This document shows, one piece after another, positions 11,201 through 26,200 of a stretch of DNA of 64,000 nucleotides (positions are counted from its first letter, which is position 1; each line of letters begins with the position of its first letter). Source of the DNA: Piscicola geometra (Eukaryota > Annelida > Clitellata > Hirudinida > Piscicolidae); NCBI GenBank assembly GCA_943735955.1, contig OX030955.1, forward strand, positions 15,571,583 through 15,635,582. The letters are read 5' to 3'. The notes beneath the pieces were generated by a model. That model had not been told where the DNA came from. It was given only the letters and a program-made list of their open reading frames with translations, and made no database searches. Position numbers and translations under genes: made by a program.

Positions 11201-14200
11201 CTGAGTCGATCACTTGATGGTGTGCTGGAAGGGGTTGGTCGTCTTTTAACCATGTGATCACAGCCTCACGGTTGTCTGGCGAAGCTGGAAAACATGTTTT
11301 AGAAAGATTTAAAAAATAGAAATATTGAAATATATTAAATAGTTATAGTACATTATTTTATTAAGATTTCAACAATGGAAAAAATGATTTTTCGAACCAT
11401 AAACTTGGCAAGCGATTTTTATTTCATCTCCAACTCTGGCTGACTCCACTTGAATTGACTTGCTTTCATGGCCTAACATTGAGATCGTTAGATGGGTGTT
11501 TGATGTTTTTAAATGCTTGATTCTTTTAGTACATTAATATTTGTGATAATTTTTAAAATTTTAAAGTTTTATTGTATTAATAGACTTTACCACTGCTATC
11601 TCCGTAAGTGATCTATTTCAAAAGCTTCATAAAACCAATTACTCTACCTTTCTCAAACACTCCACCAACCTTCTCTGACATCCACAAATGTCTGGACGGT
11701 GTGCAATCCTTCTTGGTTGCTGAAGGAACACTCGTAGAAACCTCTGTCTTCTTCTCTCATGCTGAAAAGCCTAACGAAGTGGTCACGTTTTACATTTATA
11801 GGCTTCTTCATTAAATATAAAATTAGAATTTGAATTGAGTATTTCTACACAAATACTCTTAATAAAATTCTATTTACTTGAGGAAGTAGCTATAAGCCTG
11901 GTGTCTTTCTGGCAGTTGACCACCCCTCTTCTGCCAAACGATGCCGTCTGATTGGGAAGTACCCGTGATGCAAGCAAGTTCCAACTCGCCTCCGATCTGC
12001 ACAGTGGGATTCTCTGGCGTTATCACCATCGCTGGCTGAGCTGGTGCGTGGTGGGTGTATTATTTGATATTAATTAAAACCTTTTCAAAACTCAGTCTTC
12101 AAAAATGTTTAATGATTTTTAATTAACAACCAAAATAATATTAATACTAATAATATTAATATTTTTAATACAACATTTATTATACAATTATTATAAGGTA
12201 AAAAATAGGGTTAGAAGCCCTTTTATTCTACTGGAAGTATTTCAATTATAAATATGAAAATGTATTTTAAAAATTGTAATTTTTTGCTCACAAGTCAAAA
12301 TGACGTCAACAACGATCTCGGAGTAGCCCACTTCATTGGTGGCTGCGCATGTGTATTTGCCAGCATCAGTGTCACGTACGCTCTGTAAAAATAATTAAAA
12401 CATTTTGATCTAAATTATTATAAAAAAATAGATTTCAGCTATATATTGTTTTCTTACTTATAAATAATCTAGTTTAAATAAATATTATTTTATTTTAAAA
12501 ATTCAAAAAAATGTTCTCACCTCAATAGTCAGCACGCCATACTCGGAGCGAGCGAACGGAGAAATAGGCGTTCCGTACTCTCTCTTCCACTCGTAGACAG
12601 TATTAGGCAGGCCTGAGTCACACCTCAGTTCTAAACGAGCTCCAGGTGTCACTTTAGCTACGCTAGGACTGATTGTTAGCACCGGTGCGTCTGTAGACGA
12701 AATATATTGAGAAACTTATATCCTTTAGTTTAAATTCTGAATGTGTTTGAATCAAAGATTTCGCTTATTTGAACATATAGTTTAAAAAACCCGTTTTTAA
12801 ATCTAAGGTGTTACCTATTATTTCAAGTTTTCCGACAGCTTCTTTCAAACCATCTCTGGTGTAAGCGACACACTTGTAAAGACCTGCATTCTGATGCTGC
12901 GCACCTACAACACTTAGAACGGCGTCTCTGGCGTAAATGTTTGGCTCGCTGATAGGGTACCATTGCTCAGAAGTCCTTGGATCGTCTCCTTGGAACTTGA
13001 ACCATTCAACTCTTGTGTTCTCGGGAACGCCTACATTAAAATAGAATAAGTAGCATTTTTATTTGAACTATTATTTGATATTATATAGTAATATTATTTT
13101 TACAATTATCATAATATAAATATAAATATTCAAACAAAAAAAGAAAATATATGAAAGAATAAATATAGTATAAATAATATTAGTAATATTTCGTTTAAAT
13201 TTGAAAATGAAGATTTTAAATCTATAATTTATTTTTGGTCTATTATCTGGAAATAATAATGTAACTTTTCATAGACTAATAAATTGTCCAATAGTGTCGC
13301 CAACCATAGCAGTTAAGATCAACGTTTTGTCCTTGTGCCATGGTGGTGGTGGCAGGGTAAACGTGAAGACCAGAATGACCCGTTCCTCCAGATCCGCTTG
13401 AATCAACTTAAAAGTTACGGTTAAATGACTTAAATATGACTCATAATAAAAATAAATCAGTTTTAACATTTTTAAATTTGTGAGAGGACATTTAATTTAA
13501 AAAAATGTATAAACCACTGAAAAATAACTTGAAATCATTTCTTACTGATGACTTGTACTTTGTCGGTGAACTGGTTGTCAGCTGAGCACGTATACCATCC
13601 AGCGTGCTTCTCATCGACACTGTCAACGTCTACCGTGGCAGTAGCCTGTTGCTGGAAGGTTTCTCCATAGGGAGTTTGCCACACAATGTAGGCGTAAGGG
13701 TCGCTTGGAAGGGTGCAGAGAATCTTCAAGGGGTCACCTGAACGAACTTTTATGACATCTCTCGGCTCGATCAAAAGACCTTCTGCGTAATCTGGCTCTG
13801 TTGGGAAAAACCAAAAAAATTGAAACTAAAATATATATTGAAATTCTTATCGATTTTATTTCACAATTTTTCAAGAATAAGCAAACCTTTAACAGTGACA
13901 ATGGCTTGTTCGTAAATCCTTCCAACTGGAGTGTTCACCACACATGTGTACAGACCGCTCTGCTCGATCTTTGTGTCTCTCAGTGTCAGGTAGTTTTCGT
14001 CGGCCTAGTCGGTGATGTTGGAATTTATTACATTTCTCAGCTGAAAACTAGCACTACTTCGTGTTTGTGTTTTTTATAAAAAAAGATATAAAATAATGAT
14101 TAAAAACTTACAGTGGTAAGAGGGTGGTCGATGGGTCTGCCATCATGGTACCACTCGTATTTAACTCTAACGTTTGAGTCCCCCTGCAGTTGACAGACCA

Positions 14201-17200
14201 GCATGGCACTAGAGTCTTTGGTGAGAGAGGTGTCGTACGGAGTGATGGTGATACGGTAGTTTTGTAACTGCGATCTGGTGCCAAAGTCAATAGTCACCGG
14301 AGTGTTAACTGTTGAAAGGTTTAAAATTGACAACTTTGTTGTAAACAATTTTAAAAATTATTTATAATTTCCCAATTTTTTAAAAGTTTCATTTACTACT
14401 CACTGTCAGGGTAGTACGTGTATCCGGGGAGTCTCAGAGTGTAGTAAAGCACTTCCTTCTTTCCGTTCATGAAGTACACCGTGCAAATGTACCTGCCTTG
14501 GTCTTCCTTGGCACAGGTGGGTATGTACATCGAGTGTCCGTTCGCGTCAGCTGCTTGTTGTATCTCTGTTGCGTGCATGCGTGAAATGGTGAATGCATGC
14601 ATGGATAACAGGAAAACATTATTTAGTTATTTTAAAAGATTTTTATTAATGAATATTTAATTCATTTGAACAAAATATGTTATATGTTGGTGAACCAATA
14701 AGTGACAAATACAAGCATAAAAGACCTTTTTAAAAAACGTACCAGGAGGCAAGGGACCGTCATGACGAGTCCAAACAATGTTGTCTACCGGCAGTTGAGA
14801 TCCTGCAAAGCACGAGAGTCTAAATGGTTCAAACTCTTTGAGTGGATCAAGAGGGCCTAGTTCTACTGCCAGCTCTGGATCTGCAGTTCAATAATTTATT
14901 GTTTGAAAAATAATGTATTCAATTTTAACTGACACTTTAAATATTTTTTAATGAAGTGGAACTGATACACAAATTTACTTGGAAAACAAAAAAACTTGTA
15001 TTTGTTTGTGAGTTCATTTAACTTTTAGATAAAAATTAAAGCATACCCTGCACGTTTAAGAAGAACCTTGAAGCAGCAGTTCCTAGGGGGTTTCTAGCGT
15101 AACAAATGTATTCACCCTCATCTCTTTCTGAAGCTTGGCCGATGCTTAAAACGCCTAAGTATATATATATTTTATTTAAAAGTGTCTACTTTTTTTCGAT
15201 ATTAATTAATCAATAGTAAAAAAAGCAATTTAAAAAATCTTGATTATCTCTTCAAAAACACAGTAAGTATTACTGTTAAGTCTAGTCAACTTTATTCATT
15301 CAAATTTTAAACAATTCTAAAAACCTCTCTGTATGTTGTCAGAAGTAACACGATTGTTGTGTGTCCAGTAGACTTCTAGGGGAGCGCTTCCTTGCACCTC
15401 ACACTCTACCCTTACGCTCTCTCCCCTCTTCACATTCACGTCATATGGGCTTCTGATGAAAGCTGTTGGCTGCTGTTCAACTGGTCCTGCATCTAAACAA
15501 AGTTTTCGACTCAATAAGCTTAATTTTAAAAAATTGTATTTTTTCAATGGGTATTAACTACAAGCCTATGTATTCAAAACGATAAAAGTTCAGATTTCAA
15601 ATAAACTATAAAACCTTGAATGACGATTTCTGCAAAAGCCTTGTACTCCTCAAAGTCAATGTCCATCAATTGGCACACAATAGTACCAGCGTCTTCTCTC
15701 TGGACATCCTTGATAACCAAGTGACCATAGTCCCCTATATATGTTTGAATGTGCCTTGCTGATCTCAATTCTTGTCCTTTTGCATTGAACCATTTCGCCT
15801 CAAGCGTCTCAATGTCACCCTGTAACGTAGTAAGAGTCGATTAGCATATTCAACGATGAGATTTTAAAAATAAAAATTAGGTTTCACAATGTTTAAAAAA
15901 CACTTTATTTGTCAGTTTTGAAACAAAATTAAATTGCTTGCTAACTGTTGGAACGCAGCGAAACTCTGCCGTTTGTCCTAGCCTCACATTCACAGTCCTA
16001 GGCTCCAAGATGTAGGCACCAGGATTGGCCGCTGACATTGGTAAATGATTGGTAAGAAAATTTAGTTACAGTAAAATAATTCAACCTTTTCCAATGAATA
16101 TTCTAAAATAGGCAAACATATTTTGTTATTAAAAAAACTTTAAATTTTGGTTTAATAATTTAGAAATCAGTTAAAGTTTTAAATTAAGTCATTTTTTTAA
16201 ACATACGTAAAGTTTCTAGGGGTTCAACAGTCAAAAACACTGTGTAGTCAGCACTGCCGTACTGGTTGCGAGCTGTGCAAGTGTAAGTACCAGTGTTCGC
16301 CAGAGTCACTAGTCTGAGGGTGAGACTGTTGTCCTTTCCAATGAAAATGGTTTCGTCTGTGTACAAAGGTCTTCCATTCTTTTTCCAATTCACTTGGTAC
16401 TCTCCAGCACTGCTGACAATACAAGGGAATGTTATGGCACTGTTTTCTGGCACTCTGTTCTCACTGGTTCCACCTTTGATTGTAGGTCTGCGATCTGAAA
16501 AATATATAAAATGATCAGATTTTGGAATTAATAAATTTAGTTTATAAAAAAAATGATAATTTGTGAATAAATTCATAGGCTGACGCAAAAATGTGACACT
16601 AACCAGTGTATCTTAGCTCAAAGCTTTGGGTAAACAAAGCACCATTGGCGAAAACTTTACAGGTGTATAGACCAGCATCAGTTGCTTTGGCTCTTTCGAT
16701 AATCAGCTTCGAGTTGCCATCAGTAAGACGCAGATGGCTTGGTAAAGAGACCCCGTTTTTTGTCCACGTCATTTGTCCTTCAATTCCTTCACCACCACCC
16801 AGCCTGCACCACAGCTCAGCTTCTACACCAGGCCTTATGTCAATGATCCGTGTTTCTCCCGTCGATGGATTGGGATCTACAACTGTAAGATTTGTAAATA
16901 ATTAAAATTTAATTTTTAGTTGGAAAAAATCTTTTTCACGTTTCAAATAGAACTTTTCAAATACTGACACCAATACCAAAAATACTCACCGTCAACGTTG
17001 ACATGGTGTGCAAAGTTTCCATGCTTGTTCTCTGCAAAGCATGTCCACACTCCTTCATCGGCACGGACCACCTAGCAAATAAACATCAAATAAGTATGCA
17101 ATAACTTAAAATTAATTTTTATTTTTATTTAACAATTGAGTTTTTAATTGAGGTCCTTACACTGGAAATAGTGAGAGAGTTTGAGTACGGGTCAAAGTAG

Positions 17201-20200
17201 ATTCTAGGGTCTTGGATTTCTCTCTGGTTCTTGAGCCATTTTACCGTGACTGGAGCTTCACCTGTTACTTGACATAACAACACCAAACGTTCGCCTTCTC
17301 TAGTTACTTGCCTAGTAACGCCCTGGATTGATGGTCTTGGATCGCCTGAAATTGTAAAATATAATTATTATAAATATTATTTGATCTTTTGAAGATTTGA
17401 CTTTTTTATATAAATTTAACTAAATAAAATTTTAAAAAGTAGGTTCCAAGTTCTTACTTTGTACGATGAGGTAGTATCTCACTTGATGCTCCTCACGATC
17501 TGCAATCGTTTCAACCACACACGTGTAAGTGCCAGAATCTTCGTATGTGGAGCTTTCAATTACAAGACTGTTGTCCGTATCAACTCTAGTTCTTGCGCCT
17601 AAATCAGTTGACCCGTCTTTCAACCAATAGACGCTTCTTGGGTTTTGGTCTGGTCTCAGAACGCATGTGAGCATTACTCGTTGTCCAACGATGACTGGAT
17701 GGTCTTTGGTCTGTTTCATTTCTGAAGAAATAATTTATATATGACTTATTGGTGGATTAATGAGATTCAGTTAAAGTAGTGCTGAAAACTGCTGAAGTTT
17801 CAAAAGTTTTTTAGGAGCATAAAAACTCAGTAGAGAACAAACCTATGATCAGTGTGACGTCAGACTGACTAACGTCATCTCCATCGCGTATTGCGCAGGT
17901 ATAAACTCCAGCATCACTTTGTATAGCCTCTATAATTCTTAGTGTGGTAGGATAGATCTCAATCCTGGAGCTTGCAGAAATCGGTACTCCGTTTTTGAGC
18001 CAAGTGACAGAATTTTCTCTGATTCCATAGGGAAGATTGCTGCTGCATTCAAGCTGTACAATGCTGCCTTCATCTGCCTTGACGATCTTTTTATCAGCTG
18101 TTTGGTCAAAAATATTGAGTTAAAAACATATAATTTTGAAAATAATTTATGGTTTAACAATTGAAAAAATATATAAATGATTTCATTAACTAGAAAAATG
18201 AAAAACTTAATATTTAAGATTGAATCTTCTGCAGCTTAATTTAACATTATAACATTTAACGTTATAACACATTTTTTTACCAATTATAATTAAACAGTAA
18301 CCGATGTTGAGATCGTAAGTGGCTGAAGAGCCTCCTTGGTCTGATCTCAGCTTGCACAAGTACTGACCCCTGTCTGCTCCTTCCAGCTTTTGGAATATTA
18401 ACGAACCATCCGGGTAAGGAGTACCTCGAAGGGGCTGGCCATCCTTCCTTGACCACGTATACTGAGCGTTATCTACAACGTTTCTTGTGAAACATCGCAG
18501 CGTGAAGAAATCTCCAGTTTTGGGAGTAGTTGGGTTTGGAATGATTTCTAGCTGGGGTCTGTCGTCAACTGCAAAGATTCACGTTAATTTTTCTAAATAC
18601 ATTTTTGTGGATTGGCAAGGACTGAAAACCAAAAATAAGTATTTAGGTGATGAATTTAAAAAAAATGAATTATTTATTTGATACAAATATATTCAGAATA
18701 TATTCAAAGCTTTGAAATGGAAGCATACCCAGAATGAACAGGTCTATCTTTACATCAATCTCAGACTGGAAGTTTTTGGCCTGGCAGTAGTAGACGCCTT
18801 CGTCAGCACGTTGGATACGTCGGATGGTGAGACTGAAGCCATCATCGGGGTTGACGAACGAGCTCTCGGGTAGGGGCACATCGTTGGCTCTGTACCACCT
18901 GATGGCAACCGGTTTGCTGCCTATGAGATGGCAACGCAGAGTGACGTCTGAGTTGAGTTCGGCTTCAGTACGTTCCTTATGTTCAGGTCCAGGACGCAAA
19001 TCCTCTGGATTCTCAATTTCTATGAGTGTTCATTTGTACGTTTCGTAAAACGTAATAACTTTATCAATGTTAAAATTTGAAAAATTAGTTTGCATTTTAA
19101 TTAATTTTTTTATTCAACTATTATAAAAATACCAAAGTCAATGGGTTCACATCTTCCGTATGACTCTTTAGGGTAACCCACAAATAGGGGCTGGCACCTG
19201 TTTGTTTAACATAATATTAAAATCAAACAAAACCATAACACATAGAGTAAGATATTTTTTTATGTGATAAAAACTATAAAAAATTGAATAAATGCTGAAA
19301 TGATTGAATAGATAATATGTAAACGTACCTATCACACTGATCTCCATCGTGTCCAGTGGGACAGTTGTTGCATACATAGTTGTTTCTTCTCCATTCGCAT
19401 GTTATCAATTTTCTAAAAAATTGTTTTGATTATATTATTATTTCTTTCATTCGTAGTTTTTATAGCATTTATTGCCAATTTTTTCAAATTTATTTATTTT
19501 ATTAGAATTAAATAATCATTTTAAAATTTAATAAATATAGTCTACAAATAATAAGCTTTCGATGAAACCCATTAACCCATCATAGATGTTAGAGTGTGGA
19601 CACTTGCATTCTTTACACTCAGAAGAGCTCGGATCGAAGTAGTAACCATCTGGACAGAAACCCGTGATTTCTCTTCTCTGAAAGATTAATTTAGGTTGTG
19701 AATAAATATATATTCTTTTTTTCATTTAAAATTAAAATTTAAAAACTTTTAAAAATGCTCTTACCCTACAATATCTACGACTGCCCTGTAAATCCTCTTC
19801 ATAGCCTTGACTACACCTCTGAAATAATTGAGAAATCATTAAATTAGAAATACTAGTTTTTAAGTACACTGATTAAGACAAAATTTAAAAATTATACATT
19901 ATAATTATAGTTAATATTACACTTTGTTATAACCACAAAAAAATACCACATGATCAGAAAAATCTTTGAATTGAACATTTTTACACTTTCTAAACACTTA
20001 TTCAATAGCACCCACCTCGCAAAAGTGGCCATCATAACCGGTTTGGCATTGACACTTTTGGAAACCTTGCACTTCATAGCCGGTTAATCGCACTGTGCTC
20101 ACCCTTACCAGCTTTACATCAAATATCCTGTATAAAAGTTATGATGTCATTTTTATAATTGCAATGAATGCAACTTTTTTTCAAGTTTGTAAAACTTTGT

Positions 20201-23200
20201 ATAATAGTTTTTTTTATTATAATTGGTTTTAGTCATTTATTTTCTTCACATAACTTTTTTTATTCGTTTAAATAACACATAAACATTAACCTGTTCTCAG
20301 TGTCCATCTTAGTAAACTTGGCCTTGATCTTGATGCTGACGACCTTTTGAAGGAATTTCAGAAACTCAATGGTGCTTAGTCTTTGACCTCTTTCGTCAAT
20401 CCATTCGCTCTGGTTGTGGGATTTCAATAAAGTGTGATCGTCTGAATAGTTTCGTATTGCAAAAATGGAATGAATGCCAGTATTTTATAGAAAGTTTAGA
20501 TCTTCATTCACATACCTCTTTGATGATAACTTCGTATTGGTTGTCAAAGTTGGGTCTGTGACTTTCTTTCGGGTGATTGTACTCTAGTCGACGGCCGTCT
20601 CTCGTCTGAGTTGGCGATTTTAATTAGATAGCTTTTCAAATGAACGGTAGTGGATGTAATAATCATGACGAGAAATTGGAAATAAAAAAAGTCGAAAAGA
20701 ATTGTAAAAAGTTAATGAATATTGTAAATAGTACAGTATTAAAAAATTTACCGCAAGAATGACGTCGGAAGGAAAGTTTTTGTTGTTGGGGTCGGTGGTT
20801 TGGTAAAAGAGTCCATAGCTGAGTTTCCCGTTGTAGATGTACAGCTGAAATAAATTGTAAAATCTAAGTTAAAATACTTTCCAAGAACACTACTAAAGAA
20901 TTTTCAAAAATAGATATTACTTCATTAAACGATTGATTAAACGTTTAAAACAGAAAAACATCTCACAGGATTTTCAAAGAATTTTTTCGGCAAGATCCAG
21001 TACTGAACCACACTGGTCGGATCTCTGAACATCACATAAGAGGCGCTAGTTTGTGGGTATAAAAGTCGCACAATGGCCGATTCAAGCTCTCCCGTGTGTT
21101 TCTCAACAACTAGACCGTCAAAGTCACTTGGTCTGCTATCAATGTCCAAACGAACCTGGAAAAGATTTTGTGGTTTAAAAAATGTATATTACTTTCTTTT
21201 TCATTCTAGAGTTGAATATATTTAATTATATTTGACATGTATTTCCATGGACGGCGATCCTGGGGGGGAGTCCTGGGGTCCGGACCCTCCACATTTTGGT
21301 AGTGAGCGGTCCGTCTTAATATGGATCCCCCAATTTTTTCAATAAAAAAATTTTTAAACTCTTGTTTTGATACGAGCATAATCGTCAAACATGGCATAAA
21401 ATAGAATGTTTATATAGTAATAAATTGTTAGTATGTGTAGTTATAGTGATAGCTGTCTAAAACAAAACTATTATTTTCTTACTTAAATATTCGTATGAAA
21501 ACAAAATTGAAAAATGTTTTTTTATTGGGAAAAAAGGGTCCGGACCCCAAGGCCACCCCAGGACGGTCTATGCTGGTTCAGAGCCCCCAAAGATTTGCAG
21601 CAGATCGCCGCCTTTGAGTATTTCCAATATTATTTTATTTAGCACCAACCAACCGTCTGATAGTAAAGATCGTTTGCTTCCATGCAACCAGTACCATAGT
21701 CAAAGCACTGGCATGAACTGCAACCTTCAGGTTTGTCGTCTGACAAACCAAATGTCCCAACAACACACCTATCGCATAACTCCCCTTCTACTTTAGCCTG
21801 GATATAGGTAAGAGACGTCATTTTGATTTTTAAGTATTACATTTTTTATAAACACTATTTCTCATTTTTTTATATTCATGTTTTTGAGTTTCACAATTTA
21901 ACCTTGCAGTAGCACGATTGGTCAGGGTTGATTCTATCAGTGCCGGCAGTGTTGCAGTTTCGTTGTCTCACTATTATCCGAGAAGAATTAAATGAATAGT
22001 TTAAACTAGGTTTGGTCTTACATAATGTATCGAGATTTACCTATGATGCATCCGAATTTGGAGTCAGGAATATAGCCTCTGTGACATTTTCTGGAATGTA
22101 ATAAACAAAATATTTAAAATAATTAACTTTCAATTTAGTTTTCATTCAATATATTTTTAGTATTTCTCAAAGTTTCCAGTTTTTCCACCTGCAATCGACT
22201 CCGTAAGATCCAGTCGGACAACGGTCGCATTGCACTTCTCCGTTCTTCTCCCAGCATGTGCCTGGAGATCCACTGAAATTGAAATAAATATTTTCATGCA
22301 TTTGAAATAATATATATTAATATGAAGTTATATAACTCTCTCGCTTTTTAAAAAAAAAAGGTGATGCGAAATTACTCAGGGTTTCTGGCACAGTCACAAG
22401 GCATGCAGTCGTATGGAGTTCCTTGCAAGGCATTGCCGTAGAAGCCTGCAGCACACTTTTCACATCTGGGCCCGTCGGTATTGTGTTGGCAGCTCTGTGA
22501 AAATTTAATGTAAAGCAAATATTCAAAATATTATTCACGAGTATAAGAAATTAAACTAAACCATCATACTTACCGTAACTCAATATTCAACTATGATAGA
22601 TAGAACACCACGCACCACACAAGTGAAGTAGTCTCCATAGCCGGTGCACTCAGACGAATGACCGTTACAGTCACAAACTGACACACATTTGCCGGTCACA
22701 GGGTCTCTCTGATACATTTCTGCGCATGACTGGAGTGAACGTTTGATTTTTTTAAAAGTATAATTTAATGGCTGTTCATTTTCAAAGAAATATTTCGCTA
22801 TTAGTAGCATGTTAAAAATTGTTAAGTTCTTTAATACTTTACCTCGCAAGAGTATCCAGCGTAGCCAGGTGGACACTGGCATTCTTCCACCTTGTACGCT
22901 TTGATGCCCTGATCTCCACGAGAAGACTCAGAAATTTTTATGTTGCTGAGCCTGTCAGAATAATTATTTGCTTGATCTTCAATTCCATCTATCATTTCAA
23001 AATTATACATTGTAATAATACTGACAAAAAAAGATTAAAAGAGTTAGTTTTACAACTATATTTTCTCTGCAACAAACAATGAAGCTATTGCGCACCCAGA
23101 ATGATCAACGGTGTCGACGAATCGACAGCTGAGCTCCAAGGCTGTGAGGTTAGAGATGGCGTACATGAAGTCGCTCCGAGTGGCTGGAATGGTCTTCCTT

Positions 23201-26200
23201 TCATCCATGTACCAATTTTTCTGTAAAAATTGACAATTTTATGAAATTTTTTACAGTTTTATCATATTTTTGGGTTTTTATTTCTGATATTTTAGTAGTT
23301 CAAATTTTTTAAAAACATATTAATAGGATTAATTGAATTTTCATACCCATGAAACCATATATTACAAAAATTAATATTCATCTCCAGAAATAAAAGTTCT
23401 CTTTAGTAAAACATGTTGTTCATACCTCTGTGATGGGTAGTTTAAAGTGGTGCAATGTATCCATTTCGGGGATTCTGTCGAAGAAGTAGTAGAGCTTGCC
23501 TTTGGGCGACTGTGAATGAGACAGACACAAGTAGAAAATATGTTAAATTATTATTTATGATATTGAAAAAATACCCTTATTATTTTAAAAGTATTATTTC
23601 TAAATACTTTTAAATTGCTCTTAGGGAAAATATACTCACCACAATATAGGCACCGATGTATGGTCCAGGGTAGAGGGATGGAGTTGCGGTGACATTGTAG
23701 AAAAAGTCGTATTCAACTTTTCCTCCGTATAGAGAAAGCTGTTGAAGAAAAAAAGTTCCGTGAAAATAGCTGGACATTAATAAATACTTTCTTGTTGAAC
23801 AAGACTTGAAAAATATGGAAAACATTTAAAGTTAAATTATTCTTTTTGATATTTCTCCTAGTTTCAGCACTGATATCCTAGCTTGAAAATCTAGGATATC
23901 AGTTATTACAATAGTCACAACCAACCTTGTTTCCACGGAACTGTGACACTGCAATGTACTCAATCTGAGCGAAGTCTCTAGGAGAAAAACCTCCGAAAAA
24001 TCCAATTTTGTGATCGTATGTTTTCTATAAGCAAATTATTTGAAACATTTTAATTAAAAATTTATTCAATTAATATAATTCTGCTATCTCGTAATTGAAA
24101 GCAGCTTAAATGGAAACAACACAAAAATCGCCCTCAAGAACCCCAAACATACCATGTAGTAGTACAAGTTGTCTGCACTGTAGCACTGATCAGTCACACC
24201 GGAGCACCAGCACGGTAAGCACTCACTTGGGTCTACGGCTGCTGAGTTGAACGTTCCTGGTCTACACACTTTATCTCCTCCTAGATAAATTATTTTTGAT
24301 TATTTAGATATTTCAAATTTTTCCAATATTAAAGTATTTATTCATTAAGAATTTTTTTATATATATTATTAAATTATGAATTAGAATAAAAACGTTCTTT
24401 TTTTATAATGATTAAATATTTTATGTTAAAGTTTATGTTAGTTCAAATGTTTTTTTCAAAACCTTGTATCCAGAAGGGAATGAATAATTTTCAGTTACAA
24501 AACAAACAAAAAACCTGTGACGATGACGATAGTGTCAGGCGAAGCAAAGGTCGAGCCCAAAGAGTTGATAGCTTCACAACTGTATGCTCCTTCATCTTCC
24601 GGATGTAGACGGTGAATAGTTAGGATGCTGCTGGTGGTTGCAAGCTGGTGGAACTTCGAGTAGGGGGTGAGTCTTTCTGAGGTGGACACGACTCTGGGTT
24701 CTGGGCCAACATGGCCCCAGTTAAGTCTCCACACTATGACTGGTGCTGGCACTCCTTGCGCTTCGCACGTTAGAGTCAAGTTGTGGCCTCTCTTGCCGGT
24801 GATTTTTCTGCTCATGGGCTTAGGAACGGTGGGTGGAGCTGTGAAGAGTTGGTGAGAAAAAATAATTATCGAAAACTTAAATGTTTTTATTTTTAATTTC
24901 TAGACAATTTTTTTGAAGGGACTAAGTGATACTCACTGCATCCATACTCATCACTAGCGTCTCTACAGTCAGTCTGGTTGTCACAATGGTAGCCTAGAGG
25001 GATGCACTGATCGTGTTCGTGGCATGCAAACTCATCTTTTCTGCATCCTACAGCAGTCATGCTGACGTCTGAAAGAAATCAATGTAAATTATTAACTTCA
25101 AATTTTTTTAATTTAATACATTATGTTCATTAAAAAACGGGCGGATGGCTAAGCACTAGCTTTTAAAAGACTTTTTTGTATTAAAATTCTTTCTAACCAC
25201 ATCCAGCTTCATCAGAGTTGTCACTTTCGCCACAATCTTTGTCGCCATCACACCTCCACAACACTGAGATACACTTCTTGCTTCTGCACAAAAACTCGTT
25301 CGGTTCACACTGGCTCCTAATTGCTGTACGTATTGATACATTTGAATAGAAAATTAATTTTCACGAAGAAGTTCTTGAAGACTAAAAATAACTTTATAAA
25401 ATTAAAAAATTGTATTATTTATTATATCTTATTGATACAATAAAACCAGTAGTAGTAAACAGGTTTTTAAATTTCAATCGTTCAACTAACAGCAATTGAT
25501 TTCATCTGATTGATCTTCGCAGTCCATGTCGCCATCACACATGTAGTCCATTTGAATGCATTTTCCATTTCGGCATTGAAACTCATTTCGGCCGCAGTTA
25601 CCCGAAAAAGAAGGGCTGGGAATGGGACCTGGGCGTACTGCGTCGTATTTGTGTTGTGATGTACTTTTCAAATTAATGTTTTAATTAATATTCATATATA
25701 CATTTACGTTTTATTAATTCTTTAATACATTTTTTTCAATGTTTTGTAGTTTAGCTGTGTCAAAAAAGTCATACTCTAACCTTGTTCAACTGTGAGACTG
25801 ACAGTTGAAGAGTATTTTCCCCTGACATCATCAACAATCGAACAAACATATTCACCAGCATCAGTTGCCTGAACATCTCTTATGACTAGGTTACCATTTC
25901 CTTCATCTCTGAAGTCGTATGGCAGCCTCTGAAGAAATGGAATTTTTTTTATTCTAATTAGAACGTTTAATGATTCTGGAGGCTGTGAAAAAGACTAAAG
26001 TGGCTAAAACAGCTTTGCTTAATAAAAAGTCAGTTGCCTAAAAGGTTTTCTAATATTTTCCCCCTTTTAGTTGAATTACAAGGTATCATTTTCAGTTTGT
26101 AAATATTTTGCAAAAAATATGTTTTCACATAAGTTGGCTCATTCGAAAATGGATATTAAAATCTTAATATACATAAAAAATAGTCATGAGAATATTATGA

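Noticed and set aside
20410..20460. Alternative acceptor TTCAG upstream of perlecan exon 31
   Set aside because: It gives the wrong phase after exon 30; the CAACCAG acceptor keeps the frame and matches the equivalent exon in the first laminin-IV copy.
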